NCBI RefSeq assembly: GCF_000191045.1 | Contig: NC_015185.1 | Span: 812,501-876,500, forward strand | Length of the DNA stretch: 64,000 bases | Direction: 5' to 3' | Source: Desulfurobacterium thermolithotrophum DSM 11699 | GTDB lineage: Bacteria > Aquificota > Aquificia > Desulfurobacteriales > Desulfurobacteriaceae | Shown: positions 1 through 9,192 of the stretch, piece by piece | How positions within the stretch are numbered: the stretch's first letter is position 1 | Layout: the number at the start of each line of letters is the position of its first letter | Notes under the pieces: model-generated | What the model saw: only the letters and a program-made list of their open reading frames with translations | The model's database searches: none | What the model was told of the DNA's origin: nothing | Program-made: the position numbers and the translations under genes

Positions 1-864
1 CTTTGCTTCCATTGGGTGAAGTTTTCCTTCTCTAACTGCCTTTTCCATTTCTTCTATTTCTTCTTCTGAAACTCTTGTAACAAGTCTATAGTAGCGCCAC
101 ATTAGTTCATCTGAAATTCTCATAACTTTTCCAAATTGTTCTTCAGGAGGCTCCAAGATTCCTATGTAATTTCCAAGAGATTTGCTCATCTTCTGCACGC
201 CATCGAGTCCTTCTAAGATTGGCATCATTATGCAAGTTTGTTCTTCCTGCCCAAATTCTCTTTGAAGATGTCTTCCAATAAGTAAGTTGAACTTTTGATC
301 GGTTCCTCCCAACTCAACATCTGCTTTTAGTGCTACTGAATCGTAACCTTGTAAAAGAGGATATATAAATTCATGAATATGGATAGACCTTCCTTCCTTA
401 AATCTCTTAGAAAAATCGTCCCTTTCTAGCATTCTTGCTACAGTATATTTAGATGAGAGTTTTATAAGGTCTGTAGCTGTCATTTTATCAAGCCATTCAC
501 TGTTGAAAACAACTACTGTTTTTTCCGGATCAAGTATTTTAAAGACCTGTTGAGCATAGGTTTCAGCATTCTTTAAAACTTCTTCTTTTGTAAGAGGAGG
601 TCTTGTTTCAGACTTTCCTGTTGGATCTCCAATCATTGCAGTGAAGTCACCAATAAGAAAATAGACTTTGTGTCCAAGCTCCTGAAAATCCCTTAATTTC
701 CAAAGAAGAACTGTATGTCCAAGATGTAAGTCCGGCGCTGTTGGATCAAATCCAGCTTTTACGTAAAGAACTTTCTTCTCTTTAAGCTTTTTAAGAAGTT
801 CATTTTCACCAATTATTTCTGCAGTTCCTCTTTTTATAATCCTAAGCTGTTCCTCTGGTGTCAT
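1..864 (-). CDS. tyrS: Tyrosyl-tRNA synthetase, C-terminus outside window
   Basis: Charges tRNA-Tyr with tyrosine in the cytoplasm. I translated the minus strand from ATG at 864; the frame stays open to base 1, giving 288 residues of a protein of roughly 400. Class I signatures are visible: the HIGH-like motif HLGHT after [13 protein letters not shown], the tyrosine-pocket segment [13 protein letters not shown], and a perfect KMSKS motif. The missing part should carry the C-terminal S4 RNA-binding domain. The start overlaps the upstream stop as ATGA, so tyrS is translationally coupled to the acetyltransferase gene and ends a lysS-lol-argA-tyrS operon. Identification is secure; only the 3' end is unseen. 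Confidence 0.95.
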   Translation of the reverse strand, partial: MTPEEQLRIIKRGTAEIIGENELLKKLKEKKVLYVKAGFDPTAPDLHLGHTVLLWKLRDFQELGHKVYFLIGDFTAMIGDPTGKSETRPPLTKEEVLKNAETYAQQVFKILDPEKTVVVFNSEWLDKMTATDLIKLSSKYTVARMLERDDFSKRFKEGRSIHIHEFIYPLLQGYDSVALKADVELGGTDQKFNLLIGRHLQREFGQEEQTCIMMPILEGLDGVQKMSKSLGNYIGILEPPEEQFGKVMRISDELMWRYYRLVTRVSEEEIEEMEKAVREGKLHPMEAK

Positions 865-1358
865 TGTTCCCTCTCTCCTTTGAGAATTTCTATTTCCATT
901 GCTGTTTCATCACAGTTTGGAAACTTAACACAGTTTATACAATCTCTCCAAATCTTATGGGGAAGGGAGTTTTTATCTATTACCTTAAATCCTAACTTCT
1001 CAAAAAACCTTACTTGATAAGTCAGTGTAAAAACTCTCCCTATTCCGAATTCTTTGGCTTCTTCCAAGGTTTTTTTTACAAGAGCTGTGCCTATACCTCT
1101 TTTTAAGTGCTTCGGATCAACTGCAAGAGAGCGAACTTCTGCAAGGTCATTCCAGAAAATAGTTAGAGCACATACTCCAAGAATTTTTCCACTTTCTTCA
1201 TAAACCCAAAAATCTCTGATGTGTTCGTAAATACTGTTAATAGAACGAGGAAGCATAAGCCCTTGCTTAGCATACTCGTTTATAAGAAACTGTATTCTTT
1301 CTGCATCTTTCATCCTTGCCTTTCTTAGAATACCTTTAACTTTCTTTTGTTTTTCCAA
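861..1358 (-). CDS. argA: Short-form amino-acid N-acetyltransferase (GNAT, ArgA-type)
   Basis: Likely transfers acetyl from acetyl-CoA to glutamate, the first step of arginine synthesis. The 165-residue protein is a single GNAT domain with no kinase-like regulatory domain. The acetyl-CoA loop lies around residues 80-92 ([15 protein letters not shown]). The C-terminus has the motif [20 protein letters not shown], with a Cys cluster typical of short stand-alone N-acetylglutamate synthases of thermophiles. It starts 2 nt after the Lol permease stop and overlaps tyrS by ATGA, so it sits inside an operon of otherwise housekeeping genes. Another GNAT substrate cannot be excluded, but the Cys-rich tail fits this family well. 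Confidence 0.8.
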   Translation of the reverse strand: MEKQKKVKGILRKARMKDAERIQFLINEYAKQGLMLPRSINSIYEHIRDFWVYEESGKILGVCALTIFWNDLAEVRSLAVDPKHLKRGIGTALVKKTLEEAKEFGIGRVFTLTYQVRFFEKLGFKVIDKNSLPHKIWRDCINCVKFPNCDETAMEIEILKGEREQ

Positions 1359-1360
1359 TT

Positions 1361-2587
1361 TTAGTTTTCTCCCATTCTCAAGACTTTAACAGGTTCTGTT
1401 TTTGCAGCTTTTCTTGCAGGGTAGATAGTAGCAAGAACACTTATCAGTATAGCTGATACTGCAGCAACTATACAGTCTGAAATATGGAGTTTAAATGGAA
1501 GATGGTCAATGTAATAGACATCAGGAGGAAGAGGAATAAGCTTATACTTTTCTCCTAAAATAGATACTCCAATTCCTATTACCTCACCGACAATTGTTCC
1601 AATTACACCAATTATAAACCCTTGCAGAATAAAAACCTTTAAAATGAAACTATCAAGAGCTCCTACGGTTTTAAGTATGGCTATATCTCTTGCTCTTGCA
1701 TTTACGTTCATCATCAGTAAGCTTGATATATTAAAAGAAGCAACTATGACTATAAGTGTCAAAATTAAAAACATGGCAAGTTTTTCCAACTTTAAAGCTG
1801 AAAAAAGACTCTTATTAAGGCTTATCCAGTCCTGAGCTATAAATTCATTACCTAAGGTCTCTTCTATTTTTCTCTCGACTATCTTTGCATTTTCGGGATC
1901 ATCAAGCTTTACCATTATTCCTGTTACGATATTTCCAAGGCCAAACTTTTTTCTAACTTCGTCTATATGAGCTAAAATAAGTCCTGAATCAAATTGATAC
2001 ATCCCAACTTCAAATATTCCTACAACTTTAAAGGAAGCGGTTCTTGGAATAATTCCAAAGGGAGTTTTTCTTCCCATTGGAGAAAGGAGAGTTATCCTAT
2101 CTCCAATTGTAATTCCTAAGTTGTCTGCTAATATCCTACCAACTACTACTCCGTCTTTTGTATTTTCAAATAGTTGCCAATCTCCTAAAATTAGTTTGCG
2201 AGGTATATCTGTAACTGTAGGTTCTTTTTTGGGATCACAACCTCTTAAAGAAGCTCCTGAAGCGTAAGAAATGTCAGTTGATGATGCCATGACAGGAATA
2301 TGTATAAAAGGTTCTGTTCCTTTTACATGAGAAAGTTCTTTTATCTTTCTTTCGGCATAGTCGTACTCATAAAAAGCCCCGCTTTTTTTCATTACAATGA
2401 TATCTGCGTTACTTGAAAGGAGTTTTTCTTTTATAGCGTCCTGAAATCCCGTCATTACGGAGTTTACTATTATCAAAGCTGCTACACCAACAACAACACC
2501 TAATATAGCAATAAAGAGGGCAAAGGAAAGATAACCTTTCTTTAGTTTTAGTCCTCTAAGAGATAACCATCTAACAAGTTGGTTCAT
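1361..2587 (-). CDS. lolC: LolC/LolE-family lipoprotein-releasing ABC permease
   Basis: Inner-membrane permease of the Lol system, which extracts outer-membrane lipoproteins and passes them to LolA. At 408 residues it has the family layout: a first transmembrane helix (about residues 20-45), a large periplasmic MacB-like domain (about 45-265), then three helices (about 270-300, 315-350, 370-395). The C-terminal tail TIYPARKAAKTEPVKVLR is diagnostic. Only one LolC/E-type gene is present here and no LolD ATPase is adjacent, so it may act as a homodimer with a LolD encoded elsewhere (inference). It follows lysS after 47 nt that contain a hairpin and is followed 2 nt later by the acetyltransferase. 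It implies a Gram-negative envelope. Confidence 0.85.
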   Translation of the reverse strand: MNQLVRWLSLRGLKLKKGYLSFALFIAILGVVVGVAALIIVNSVMTGFQDAIKEKLLSSNADIIVMKKSGAFYEYDYAERKIKELSHVKGTEPFIHIPVMASSTDISYASGASLRGCDPKKEPTVTDIPRKLILGDWQLFENTKDGVVVGRILADNLGITIGDRITLLSPMGRKTPFGIIPRTASFKVVGIFEVGMYQFDSGLILAHIDEVRKKFGLGNIVTGIMVKLDDPENAKIVERKIEETLGNEFIAQDWISLNKSLFSALKLEKLAMFLILTLIVIVASFNISSLLMMNVNARARDIAILKTVGALDSFILKVFILQGFIIGVIGTIVGEVIGIGVSILGEKYKLIPLPPDVYYIDHLPFKLHISDCIVAAVSAILISVLATIYPARKAAKTEPVKVLRMGEN

Positions 2588-2612
2588 AACGTGTTTTTCT
2601 CCAAAAATTATA

Positions 2613-2627
2613 GGGGGAAAGTCCCCC
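2613..2627 (-). terminator. Hairpin between lysS and the Lol permease
   Basis: A GGGGGA/TCCCCC stem with a 3-nt loop, followed on the minus strand by TATAATTTTT. It sits 8 nt after the lysS stop. The stem is short, so it may only attenuate read-through into the permease gene. Confidence 0.5.
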
Positions 2628-2634
2628 TTAATAC

Positions 2635-4173
2635 TTAGTTTGAGTCTTTAGTTTCTTCTACGTGGTGCTTCTTTTCCGGTCTTAGCTGAGGGAAAAGCAA
2701 AACTTCTCTAATTGAATCTTTATCTGTAAAGAGCATTACGAGTCTATCAATTCCTATTCCTTCTCCAGCCGTTGGAGGCATTCCGTACTCAAGAGCTGTT
2801 ATAAAGTCTGCATCGTATTCCATTGCTTCGTCGTCACCTTTTGCCTTTTCTTCAAGCTGTTGTCTAAATCTTGCTTCCTGTTCCTCTGGGTTATTAAGCT
2901 CTGTGTAAGCGTTAGCAATTTCTCTACCAAAGATAAAAAGCTCAAATCTTTCAACAAGCTCAGGGTTTCCTCTTTTTTCTTTTGCAAGCGGAGATATTGC
3001 TTTAGGAAAATCTATAACAAAGGTCGGTTGAATAAGCTCTGGTTCTATTAAGGCTTCAAAGAGCTCTTGAACTCTTTTAAAGTGGGAAAGTTTTTCTGCA
3101 TTCTCAACTCCTACTTCCTTTGCTTTTTCAAGCACTTTTTCTTCATCGTGTAGGAGCTCGTCTTCTGTCAGACTTGTTTTCTTTGAGAGCTCTTCAAGAT
3201 AGGAAATTCTCCTAAACGGTCTTTTGAAAGAGAGTTTAGTTCCTTGATACTCTATTTCTCTTGCTCCTTTACCGAAAATTTCGTCAAGCAAGTACTCAAA
3301 GAGCTCTTCAGTTAGTTCCATCAAATCGTTGTAATCTGCATAGGCCATATAGAACTCTACCATTGTAAACTCTGGGTTGTGTCTTGTACTAATTCCTTCA
3401 TTTCTGAAGTTCTTTCCAAGCTCGTAAACTCTTTCAAAACCACCAACTAAAAGTCTTTTTAGATAAAGTTCAGGAGCAATCCTAAGATAAACATCTATGT
3501 CAAGAGCATTGTAATGAGTGATGAAAGGCTTTGCAGCTGCACCTGATGCTATCGGCTGCAAGATAGGAGTTTCAACCTCCATAAATCCTTTACTGTCTAA
3601 AAACTCTCTCAATTTCTTTATTATCTTTGTTCTTGTTCTAAAGATTTCTCTTACCTGAGGATTAACTATCAGATCAAGATATCTTTGTCTATATCTCTTT
3701 TCGACGTCTGTAAGACCGTGCCATTTTTCAGGCAAAGGTCTAAGAGATTTTGTTAAAAGTGTTATCTGGAAAGTTTCAAGAGTTAACTCTCCAGTTCGTG
3801 TTCTGAAAAGCTTTCCCTTAACTCCAACTATGTCACCTATATCAATTAATTTTTTGAAGATTTTGTTGTAAAACTCTTCTCCTACTAAATCTCTTCTAAC
3901 GTAACACTGAATTTTTTCAGTTCCGTCCTGAATGTGGAAAAAAGCAGCTTTACCCATGACTCTCATAGAGACTATTCTTCCGGCAAGAGAAAATTCTTCC
4001 TCCGGTAATTGTTCTTTTTCTTTGTCTTCTCCTTCTTTATGTCTTCCAAATTTATCAAGGAGCTCTTTTGCAGTAGTTGTTACCTCGTACTTGTAAGCGT
4101 AAGGTTCATAGCCAAGCTCTTTTAGTCTTTCAATTTTCTCTTTTCTCTGTTCAACTATTCTTTCTTCAGCCAT
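2635..4173 (-). CDS. lysS: Lysyl-tRNA synthetase, class II
   Basis: Charges tRNA-Lys. The 512-residue protein is of normal length for bacterial LysS. It has an N-terminal OB-fold anticodon-binding domain (about residues 60-165, AGRIVSMRVMGKAAFFHIQD) and a class II core. Motif 2 is seen as FRNEGISTRHNPEFTMVEFY and motif 3 as GEGIGIDRLVML. The N-terminus contains an unusual acidic insert (KEGEDKEKEQLPEEE, about residues 43-58) before the OB fold. ATG 4173 is preceded by a purine-rich ribosome-binding region. It is the first gene of the minus-strand operon and is divergent from mlaE. Confidence 0.96.
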   Translation of the reverse strand: MAEERIVEQRKEKIERLKELGYEPYAYKYEVTTTAKELLDKFGRHKEGEDKEKEQLPEEEFSLAGRIVSMRVMGKAAFFHIQDGTEKIQCYVRRDLVGEEFYNKIFKKLIDIGDIVGVKGKLFRTRTGELTLETFQITLLTKSLRPLPEKWHGLTDVEKRYRQRYLDLIVNPQVREIFRTRTKIIKKLREFLDSKGFMEVETPILQPIASGAAAKPFITHYNALDIDVYLRIAPELYLKRLLVGGFERVYELGKNFRNEGISTRHNPEFTMVEFYMAYADYNDLMELTEELFEYLLDEIFGKGAREIEYQGTKLSFKRPFRRISYLEELSKKTSLTEDELLHDEEKVLEKAKEVGVENAEKLSHFKRVQELFEALIEPELIQPTFVIDFPKAISPLAKEKRGNPELVERFELFIFGREIANAYTELNNPEEQEARFRQQLEEKAKGDDEAMEYDADFITALEYGMPPTAGEGIGIDRLVMLFTDKDSIREVLLFPQLRPEKKHHVEETKDSN

Positions 4174-4302
4174 TTCTCTCTCCTTAGAGAATTTATGATA
4201 AGTTTGTGAATCAAAGTTTACAATTTTAACAAGGAGAAGGAAGAGGATGCTGATATAATTTAGGTAAATTTGATTAATCTGATATTAACAATATAGCGGA
4301 GT

Positions 4303-5091
4303 TTGAAATTGTTTAAGCTTTTAGAAGCTATCGGCAGAGTAACCATAAATTTCCTTGAGTTTTGGGGTAGTTGGCTAATTATTTCAGTAAAGGCAATAGT
4401 TCTTGCATTTAGAAAACCAATAAGATTCAAACATTATTTATATCAACTTGCTTCCATTGGAACAGGCTCTCTTCCTGTAATAGCAATTACATCTCTTTTT
4501 ACTGGAGGTGTTATTGCTCTTGAAACGTACGAAGCTTTCCACAGGTTTAATGCTGAGTATATGATTGGAGGAGTTGTAGCAATATCTATGGCAAGAGAAC
4601 TTGGACCTGTTCTAACTGCTCTTCTTATCACAGCAAGATCTGGTTCTGCTATGGCTGCAGAAATAGGAACGATGAAAGTTACCGAGCAAATAGACGCACT
4701 TAGGATGATGGCAGTTAACCCAATAAAATACTTAATTACTCCAAGGGTTTATACATCGGTTATTGCTGTTACTCTTTTAACAATTATTTCTGACATTGTA
4801 GGTTATATTGGTGGTTATATCGTTAGTGTGGTTGTTTTCAACATCAATAAAACGCTTTATATCAGGTATACCCAAAATTTAGCAGAAATGAATGACGTCT
4901 ATCATGGACTTATTAAAGCTGCCATTTTTGGATTTCTCATTGCAACTATAAGCTGTTTATACGGATACTTTACAAAAGGTGGAGCAAAAGGAGTAGGAGA
5001 ATCCACAACTAAAGCAGTTGTAGTTTCTTCTATATCAATCCTCATATTTGACTATTTAATAACTTTTATTTTGAGGTTTTTTGACCTATGA
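4303..5091 (+). CDS. mlaE: MlaE-family ABC permease
   Basis: Inner-membrane permease of a phospholipid (Mla/MCE) transport complex that keeps outer-membrane lipid asymmetry. The 262-residue protein shows the MlaE core: GVIALETYEAF, the ARELGPVLTALLITARSGSAMAAEIGTMKVTEQIDAL block (about residues 95-135) and four to five hydrophobic helices. TTG at 4303 is the chosen start; AGCGGAG lies just upstream and no ATG is near the expected N-terminus. It overlaps mlaF by ATGA and heads a three-gene mla set. TATAAT at about 4253 is a possible -10 element. Confidence 0.92.
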   Translation: MKLFKLLEAIGRVTINFLEFWGSWLIISVKAIVLAFRKPIRFKHYLYQLASIGTGSLPVIAITSLFTGGVIALETYEAFHRFNAEYMIGGVVAISMARELGPVLTALLITARSGSAMAAEIGTMKVTEQIDALRMMAVNPIKYLITPRVYTSVIAVTLLTIISDIVGYIGGYIVSVVVFNINKTLYIRYTQNLAEMNDVYHGLIKAAIFGFLIATISCLYGYFTKGGAKGVGESTTKAVVVSSISILIFDYLITFILRFFDL

Positions 5092-5861
5092 AAGAAGTAA
5101 TTATCGTTGAAAACTTAAAGAAATCCTTTGGAGAAAACGTTGTCCATGACGGAATTACATTTAGCGTTTACGATGGAGAAATTTTTGTAATTATGGGACC
5201 ATCAGGAACAGGAAAAAGTGTTCTGCTAAAGCAAATTGCAGGTCTCATGAAACCAGATAGCGGAAAAGTTGTTGTATATGGAATGGACATTTTGAATCTT
5301 GATGAAGAGGAATTGGTTAGATTTCGTGAAACTTTGACTTATGTCTTTCAACATGGAGCTCTCTTTGATTCCCTTCCAGTATGGCATAACGTAGCTTTTT
5401 ACCTAATTGAAAAGAAAGGAATTAAGGAAAAAGAAGCAAGAGAAAAGGCAAGATACTATCTTTCCCTTTTAGGACTTTCTGGTACAGAAGATCATTATCC
5501 ATCTGAGCTTTCAGGAGGTATGAAAAAAAGAGTAGCCCTTGCAAGAGCTCTCTGTATGAACCCAAAGTGCATTCTTTTCGATGAACCGACTTCCGGACTT
5601 GATCCTGTTATGACTGTAATTTTTGATAGATTGATTCTTAGGTTGAAGAAGGAATTCAAAAAAACATGTATTGTAGTTACTCATGATGTTAACAGTGCTT
5701 TTAGAATTGCAGATAGAATCGCTATTCTCTGGAACGGAAAGATAGTTCAAATTGGAACTCCTGAAGAGATAAAACATTCCGAAAACCCTGTTGTCAAACA
5801 GTTCATCAATGGGGAACCGGAAGGACCTATAACCATAGCAATGGAGCAAGGAAATGGCTAA
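5088..5861 (+). CDS. mlaF: MlaF-family ABC transporter ATPase
   Basis: ATPase that powers the MlaE/MlaD phospholipid transporter on the cytoplasmic face. The 257-residue protein carries Walker A (GPSGTGKS, about residues 38-45), a Q-loop (VFQHGALFDSL), the signature LSGGMKKRVALARAL, Walker B (CILFDEPTSGLD) and the H-loop (THD). The phrase HGALFDSLPVWHNVAF is typical of MlaF rather than of other ABC ATPases. It overlaps mlaE by 4 nt and mlaD by 8 nt, so the three are made together. Confidence 0.94.
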   Translation: MKEVIIVENLKKSFGENVVHDGITFSVYDGEIFVIMGPSGTGKSVLLKQIAGLMKPDSGKVVVYGMDILNLDEEELVRFRETLTYVFQHGALFDSLPVWHNVAFYLIEKKGIKEKEAREKARYYLSLLGLSGTEDHYPSELSGGMKKRVALARALCMNPKCILFDEPTSGLDPVMTVIFDRLILRLKKEFKKTCIVVTHDVNSAFRIADRIAILWNGKIVQIGTPEEIKHSENPVVKQFINGEPEGPITIAMEQGNG

Positions 5862-7440
5862 GAAACTAAGTCTTGAAGCAAAAGTAGGAGCCTTTGTAGT
5901 TTTAAGTTTTCTTGGATTAGGAGTAATTGCTACAACTTTAGAACCTTTAAAGTTTAAAAGAGGTATTTCAGAAAAACACTACTACATAAAGTTTAAAAAC
6001 GTAGCAGGACTAGAGAAAGATGCTCCTGTAAGAGTCGCTGGAGTTACGGTTGGAAAAGTAATAGGCATAAAAGTAAAAGAAAACAGCGCCATTGTCGAGA
6101 TTATTTTTTTAAAGCCTGTTAAGCTTTACAAAGATGCATCTGCACGAATAGAAACAATGGGACTTATGGGAGAAAAGTATGTAGAGCTTAATCCCGGTTC
6201 ACCACTAAATCCAGAACTTCCTTCAGGAGCAGTAATTGAGAAGACACAGGATTCCCCATCAATAGATGAGCTTATAAGTGCTTTGTACGAGACTATTGAA
6301 AAGTTTAACAATGCCTTAATAACGCCTAATGGGGAAAACCGACTTGCCGTTATAATGGACAAGATTTCCCAGCTTACTTCTCACATTGATAAGGCTGTAA
6401 ACAACCTAAACGGTATGATGGAAGAAAACAGAAAGACAATCAAGGAAGTTTTAGAAAATGCTCTTGTCCTTTCTTCTACTTTAAAAGAAGAACTTCCGCA
6501 AATTATGGATAATGTAAACTCTCTTACTACTCAGCTTTCAGAAATAGCCGTTGAAAATAGACAGGATATTAGAGAAACTATTGTTAGCCTTAGAGAAGTT
6601 TCAGAGAGAGCTCCAAAAATCGCAGAGAAAATAGACAAGTTAACATCTCAAATTCAAAAACTTTTAAATGAGGAAAACCTTCAAAACATTCAAGAGATAA
6701 CGAAAAACCTAAAGAGCACATCGAAAGAGTTTAAAGAACTTCTTACAAAGGTTAATGAAGGAAAAGGAACAATTGGAAAACTCTTTAACGATGAAACTCT
6801 TTATAAAAATCTATCTAAAACTACTGAAACTCTTGGAAAGGTGGCAGATAAGTTTCAAACTACTAAAACTTTTATAGGATTTAGAGGAGATGTAAATACA
6901 AGAACTGGAGATACAAGAGGTATTTTATCTTTAAAAATACTTCCTGCAGAAGACCATTACTATCTATTAGAAGTTGTTGGAGATTCACAAGGAAAAGTAG
7001 ACAAAAAAGATTACTACATAACATACGATGGTACAACGGAAAGAAGAGAGGAAATAGTAAAGAACTATAAGACAGAATTTACTCTACAGTATGCAAAAGT
7101 CTTTAACGATAAATGGCTCCATCCTGGAAGCAAGTTTGTTTTAAGAGGAGGACTTAAAGAAAGTACAGGAGGTATCGGATTAGACTACATATATAACGAT
7201 AAGTATATGATTTTTTCTGACGTTTGGGATGCAGGAAGAAAAGAACTAGATGGAAAAACAATTCCTCCGCACCTTAGAATTGGCTTAAGGTACAATCTCA
7301 ATAAAAACTGGTATCTATACTTTGGTGGAGATGAACTTCTATACCATAAATATAGAGGATTTTTCGTTGGTACAGGTGTTCTCTTTGGAGATGATGACTT
7401 AAAGTATCTGCTTGGTTCTATTCCAGGAGGGATAAAGTGA
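5854..7440 (+). CDS. mlaD: MCE-domain (MlaD-like) protein with long C-terminal beta-rich region
   Basis: Substrate-binding MCE subunit of the Mla-type lipid transporter. A single N-terminal transmembrane anchor (about residues 12-30) is followed by the MCE domain (about 40-125: KNVAGLEKDAPVRVAGVTVGKV, then GLMGEKYVELNPGS). A long helical stretch (about 140-335) has heptad-like spacing. The last 190 residues are rich in alternating beta-strand patterns with many Tyr, Gly and aromatic positions (for example LRIGLRYNLNKNWYLYFGGDELL). At 528 residues it is about three times the length of E. coli MlaD. I infer a periplasm-spanning tube that ends in an outer-membrane-associated beta domain. It overlaps mlaF by 8 nt and hisH by GTGA. 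Confidence 0.88.
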   Translation: MAKKLSLEAKVGAFVVLSFLGLGVIATTLEPLKFKRGISEKHYYIKFKNVAGLEKDAPVRVAGVTVGKVIGIKVKENSAIVEIIFLKPVKLYKDASARIETMGLMGEKYVELNPGSPLNPELPSGAVIEKTQDSPSIDELISALYETIEKFNNALITPNGENRLAVIMDKISQLTSHIDKAVNNLNGMMEENRKTIKEVLENALVLSSTLKEELPQIMDNVNSLTTQLSEIAVENRQDIRETIVSLREVSERAPKIAEKIDKLTSQIQKLLNEENLQNIQEITKNLKSTSKEFKELLTKVNEGKGTIGKLFNDETLYKNLSKTTETLGKVADKFQTTKTFIGFRGDVNTRTGDTRGILSLKILPAEDHYYLLEVVGDSQGKVDKKDYYITYDGTTERREEIVKNYKTEFTLQYAKVFNDKWLHPGSKFVLRGGLKESTGGIGLDYIYNDKYMIFSDVWDAGRKELDGKTIPPHLRIGLRYNLNKNWYLYFGGDELLYHKYRGFFVGTGVLFGDDDLKYLLGSIPGGIK

Positions 7441-8054
7441 TAGCAGTAATAGATTACGGAATGGGAAACCTTAGAAGTGTAAGCAAAGCTTTAGAGCATA
7501 TTGGAGCAGACGTTGTTGTTACTGATGAACTACAAAAACTAAAAGACGCGAAAGGACTTGTTCTTCCGGGAGTTGGAGCTTTTAAGGACGCTGTGAGAAA
7601 CCTTAAAGATAAAGGTCTTTGGGAAACTATTATACGCGAAGTTGAAAAGGGAAAACCTCTTTTGGGAATATGTCTTGGACTTCAACTTCTTTTTGAAAAG
7701 AGTTACGAATTTGGAGAAACTCAAGGTTTTGGATTCATAAAAGGAGGAGTTGTTAGGTTCGAACTTTCAAAGGAGTATAAAATTCCTCATATGGGCTGGA
7801 ATCAAATTTATAAGAAGAAAGAATCTACTTTACTTGAAGGAATAAAGGAAGGAGAGTTTTTCTACTTTGTTCATTCTTTTTATGTAAAACCAAAAGATGA
7901 AAAGGTTAAGTTAACAGAAACAGATTATGGAATTTTCTTTACTTCTTCCATTGAAAAAGAAAATATTTTGGCCACTCAGTTTCATCCAGAAAAAAGTCAA
8001 AAAGCAGGTTTAAAGCTTCTTGAAAATTTTTATAGGTTTGTAAAAAAATATTAG
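7437..8054 (+). CDS. hisH: Imidazole glycerol phosphate synthase, glutaminase subunit
   Basis: Releases ammonia from glutamine for HisF in histidine synthesis. The 205-residue class I glutamine amidotransferase shows the nucleophile loop GICLGLQLLFE (Cys about 80), the oxyanion strand PGVGAF, and the His/Glu pair in QFHPEKSQ (about 183-185). GTG at 7437 is the start; it overlaps the mlaD stop as GTGA. No other his gene is nearby, so it stands alone in an operon of unrelated functions. Its HisF partner must be encoded elsewhere. Confidence 0.95.
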   Translation: MIAVIDYGMGNLRSVSKALEHIGADVVVTDELQKLKDAKGLVLPGVGAFKDAVRNLKDKGLWETIIREVEKGKPLLGICLGLQLLFEKSYEFGETQGFGFIKGGVVRFELSKEYKIPHMGWNQIYKKKESTLLEGIKEGEFFYFVHSFYVKPKDEKVKLTETDYGIFFTSSIEKENILATQFHPEKSQKAGLKLLENFYRFVKKY

Positions 8055-8065
8055 GAGGCTTTTAG

Positions 8066-8470
8066 ATGAGAAAAAGAAGGAAAGGATTTACTCTTATAGA
8101 ACTAATGGTTGTTATTGTTATTTTAGGACTTCTTGCAGCTCTTGTTGCACCAAAATTTTTAAAAAGAGGAGAAGAAGCAAAAGTTACAACAACTGAAGTT
8201 CAAATGAAAAATATCGAACAGGCTTTAAAACTTTATAAACTTCACAACTCTTTCTATCCAACCACGGATCAAGGATTAAAAGCACTTGTAGAAAAACCAC
8301 AGCAAGAACCTATTCCTAAAAACTGGAAAGGACCTTATTTAGAAAAAATCCCTAAGGATGCTTGGGGAAATAGTTTTATTTATGTTTCTGACGGCAAACA
8401 TTTTACTCTTATTTCTCCTGGTCCTGATGGTGAAGAAGGAACAAAAGATGATTTAAAGGTTGGTGGATAA
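8066..8470 (+). CDS. gspG: Type II secretion major pseudopilin GspG
   Basis: Main subunit of the type II secretion pseudopilus. The 134-residue protein begins with a short basic leader and the prepilin peptidase site G-FTLIELMVVIVILGLLAALVAPK, with the conserved Glu5 after cleavage. The C-terminal domain has the GspG hallmark calcium site (ISPGPDGEEGTKDD, about residues 117-130). A strong RBS (TAGGAGG) precedes ATG 8066. No other gsp gene is close, so the rest of the secretion system lies elsewhere. It overlaps rlmB by one base. Confidence 0.93.
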   Translation: MRKRRKGFTLIELMVVIVILGLLAALVAPKFLKRGEEAKVTTTEVQMKNIEQALKLYKLHNSFYPTTDQGLKALVEKPQQEPIPKNWKGPYLEKIPKDAWGNSFIYVSDGKHFTLISPGPDGEEGTKDDLKVGG

Positions 8471-9183
8471 TGGTTGTTTATGGAGTCAATCCTGTAGCTG
8501 AAGCTTTAAGGGCTGGATATCCAGTCTTAAAGATCTATGCTGAAAAAACTTTTAGAGATAGAGAAAAAATTCTTCCTTTTGCAAGAAAAAGGGGAATTAA
8601 GATAGTAAAGGTTGGAAAAAAGAAGCTTTTTGAACTTGCTAAAACTGAAAAACACCAAGGAATAGTTGCAGTTATTTCTCCTGTAGAACCAAAAGATTTT
8701 GAAGAACTCGTTCAAAGAGCTCTTGAAACTAATGGCTGTCTTCTTTTTCTTGATAGAATCGAAGACCCTCACAATCTTGGTGCAATTTTTAGATCAGCAG
8801 ATGCATTTGGAGTAGCTGGAATAGTTCTTCCAAAGGATAGAAGTGCTACAATAACAAATACTGTTGTTAAAGCTTCTACCGGAGCTGTTTTTTACATTCC
8901 TTTTTCGATTGTTTCAAGTTTTAGATTAGCTCTTAAGAAATTCAAGGAAGCAGGTGGTTGGCTCATTGGGCTTGAATCTGGAGGCAAAAGTATAAGCAAT
9001 TACTCCTTTCCATTTCCTTTAGGTCTTGTGGCTGGCTCTGAAGGGAAAGGACTATCTAAGACAACTCTCAAGCTACTTGACGATACTGTTACTATTCCAA
9101 TGAAGGGACATGTTAACTCTTTAAATGTTTCAAATGCTGTTGCAATAGGACTATATTTAGTATCCCAACAACAGAGCAAGTAG
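8470..9183 (+). CDS. rlmB: 23S rRNA 2'-O-methyltransferase, TrmH/RlmB family
   Basis: SPOUT-class methyltransferase that probably modifies G2251 of 23S rRNA using SAM. The 237-residue protein has an N-terminal L30e-like substrate-binding domain (about residues 1-75, VYGVNPVAEALRAG, KHQGIVA) and a SpoU core. The core motifs are LDRIEDPHNLGAIFRSADAFG (motif 1), VAGSEGKGLS (motif 2) and IPMKGHVNSLNVSNAVAI (motif 3). The motifs match RlmB better than TrmH. The gene follows gspG with a one-base overlap and is 9 nt before the next ORF. Confidence 0.92.
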   Translation: MVVYGVNPVAEALRAGYPVLKIYAEKTFRDREKILPFARKRGIKIVKVGKKKLFELAKTEKHQGIVAVISPVEPKDFEELVQRALETNGCLLFLDRIEDPHNLGAIFRSADAFGVAGIVLPKDRSATITNTVVKASTGAVFYIPFSIVSSFRLALKKFKEAGGWLIGLESGGKSISNYSFPFPLGLVAGSEGKGLSKTTLKLLDDTVTIPMKGHVNSLNVSNAVAIGLYLVSQQQSK

Positions 9184-9192
9184 GGAGGAAGA

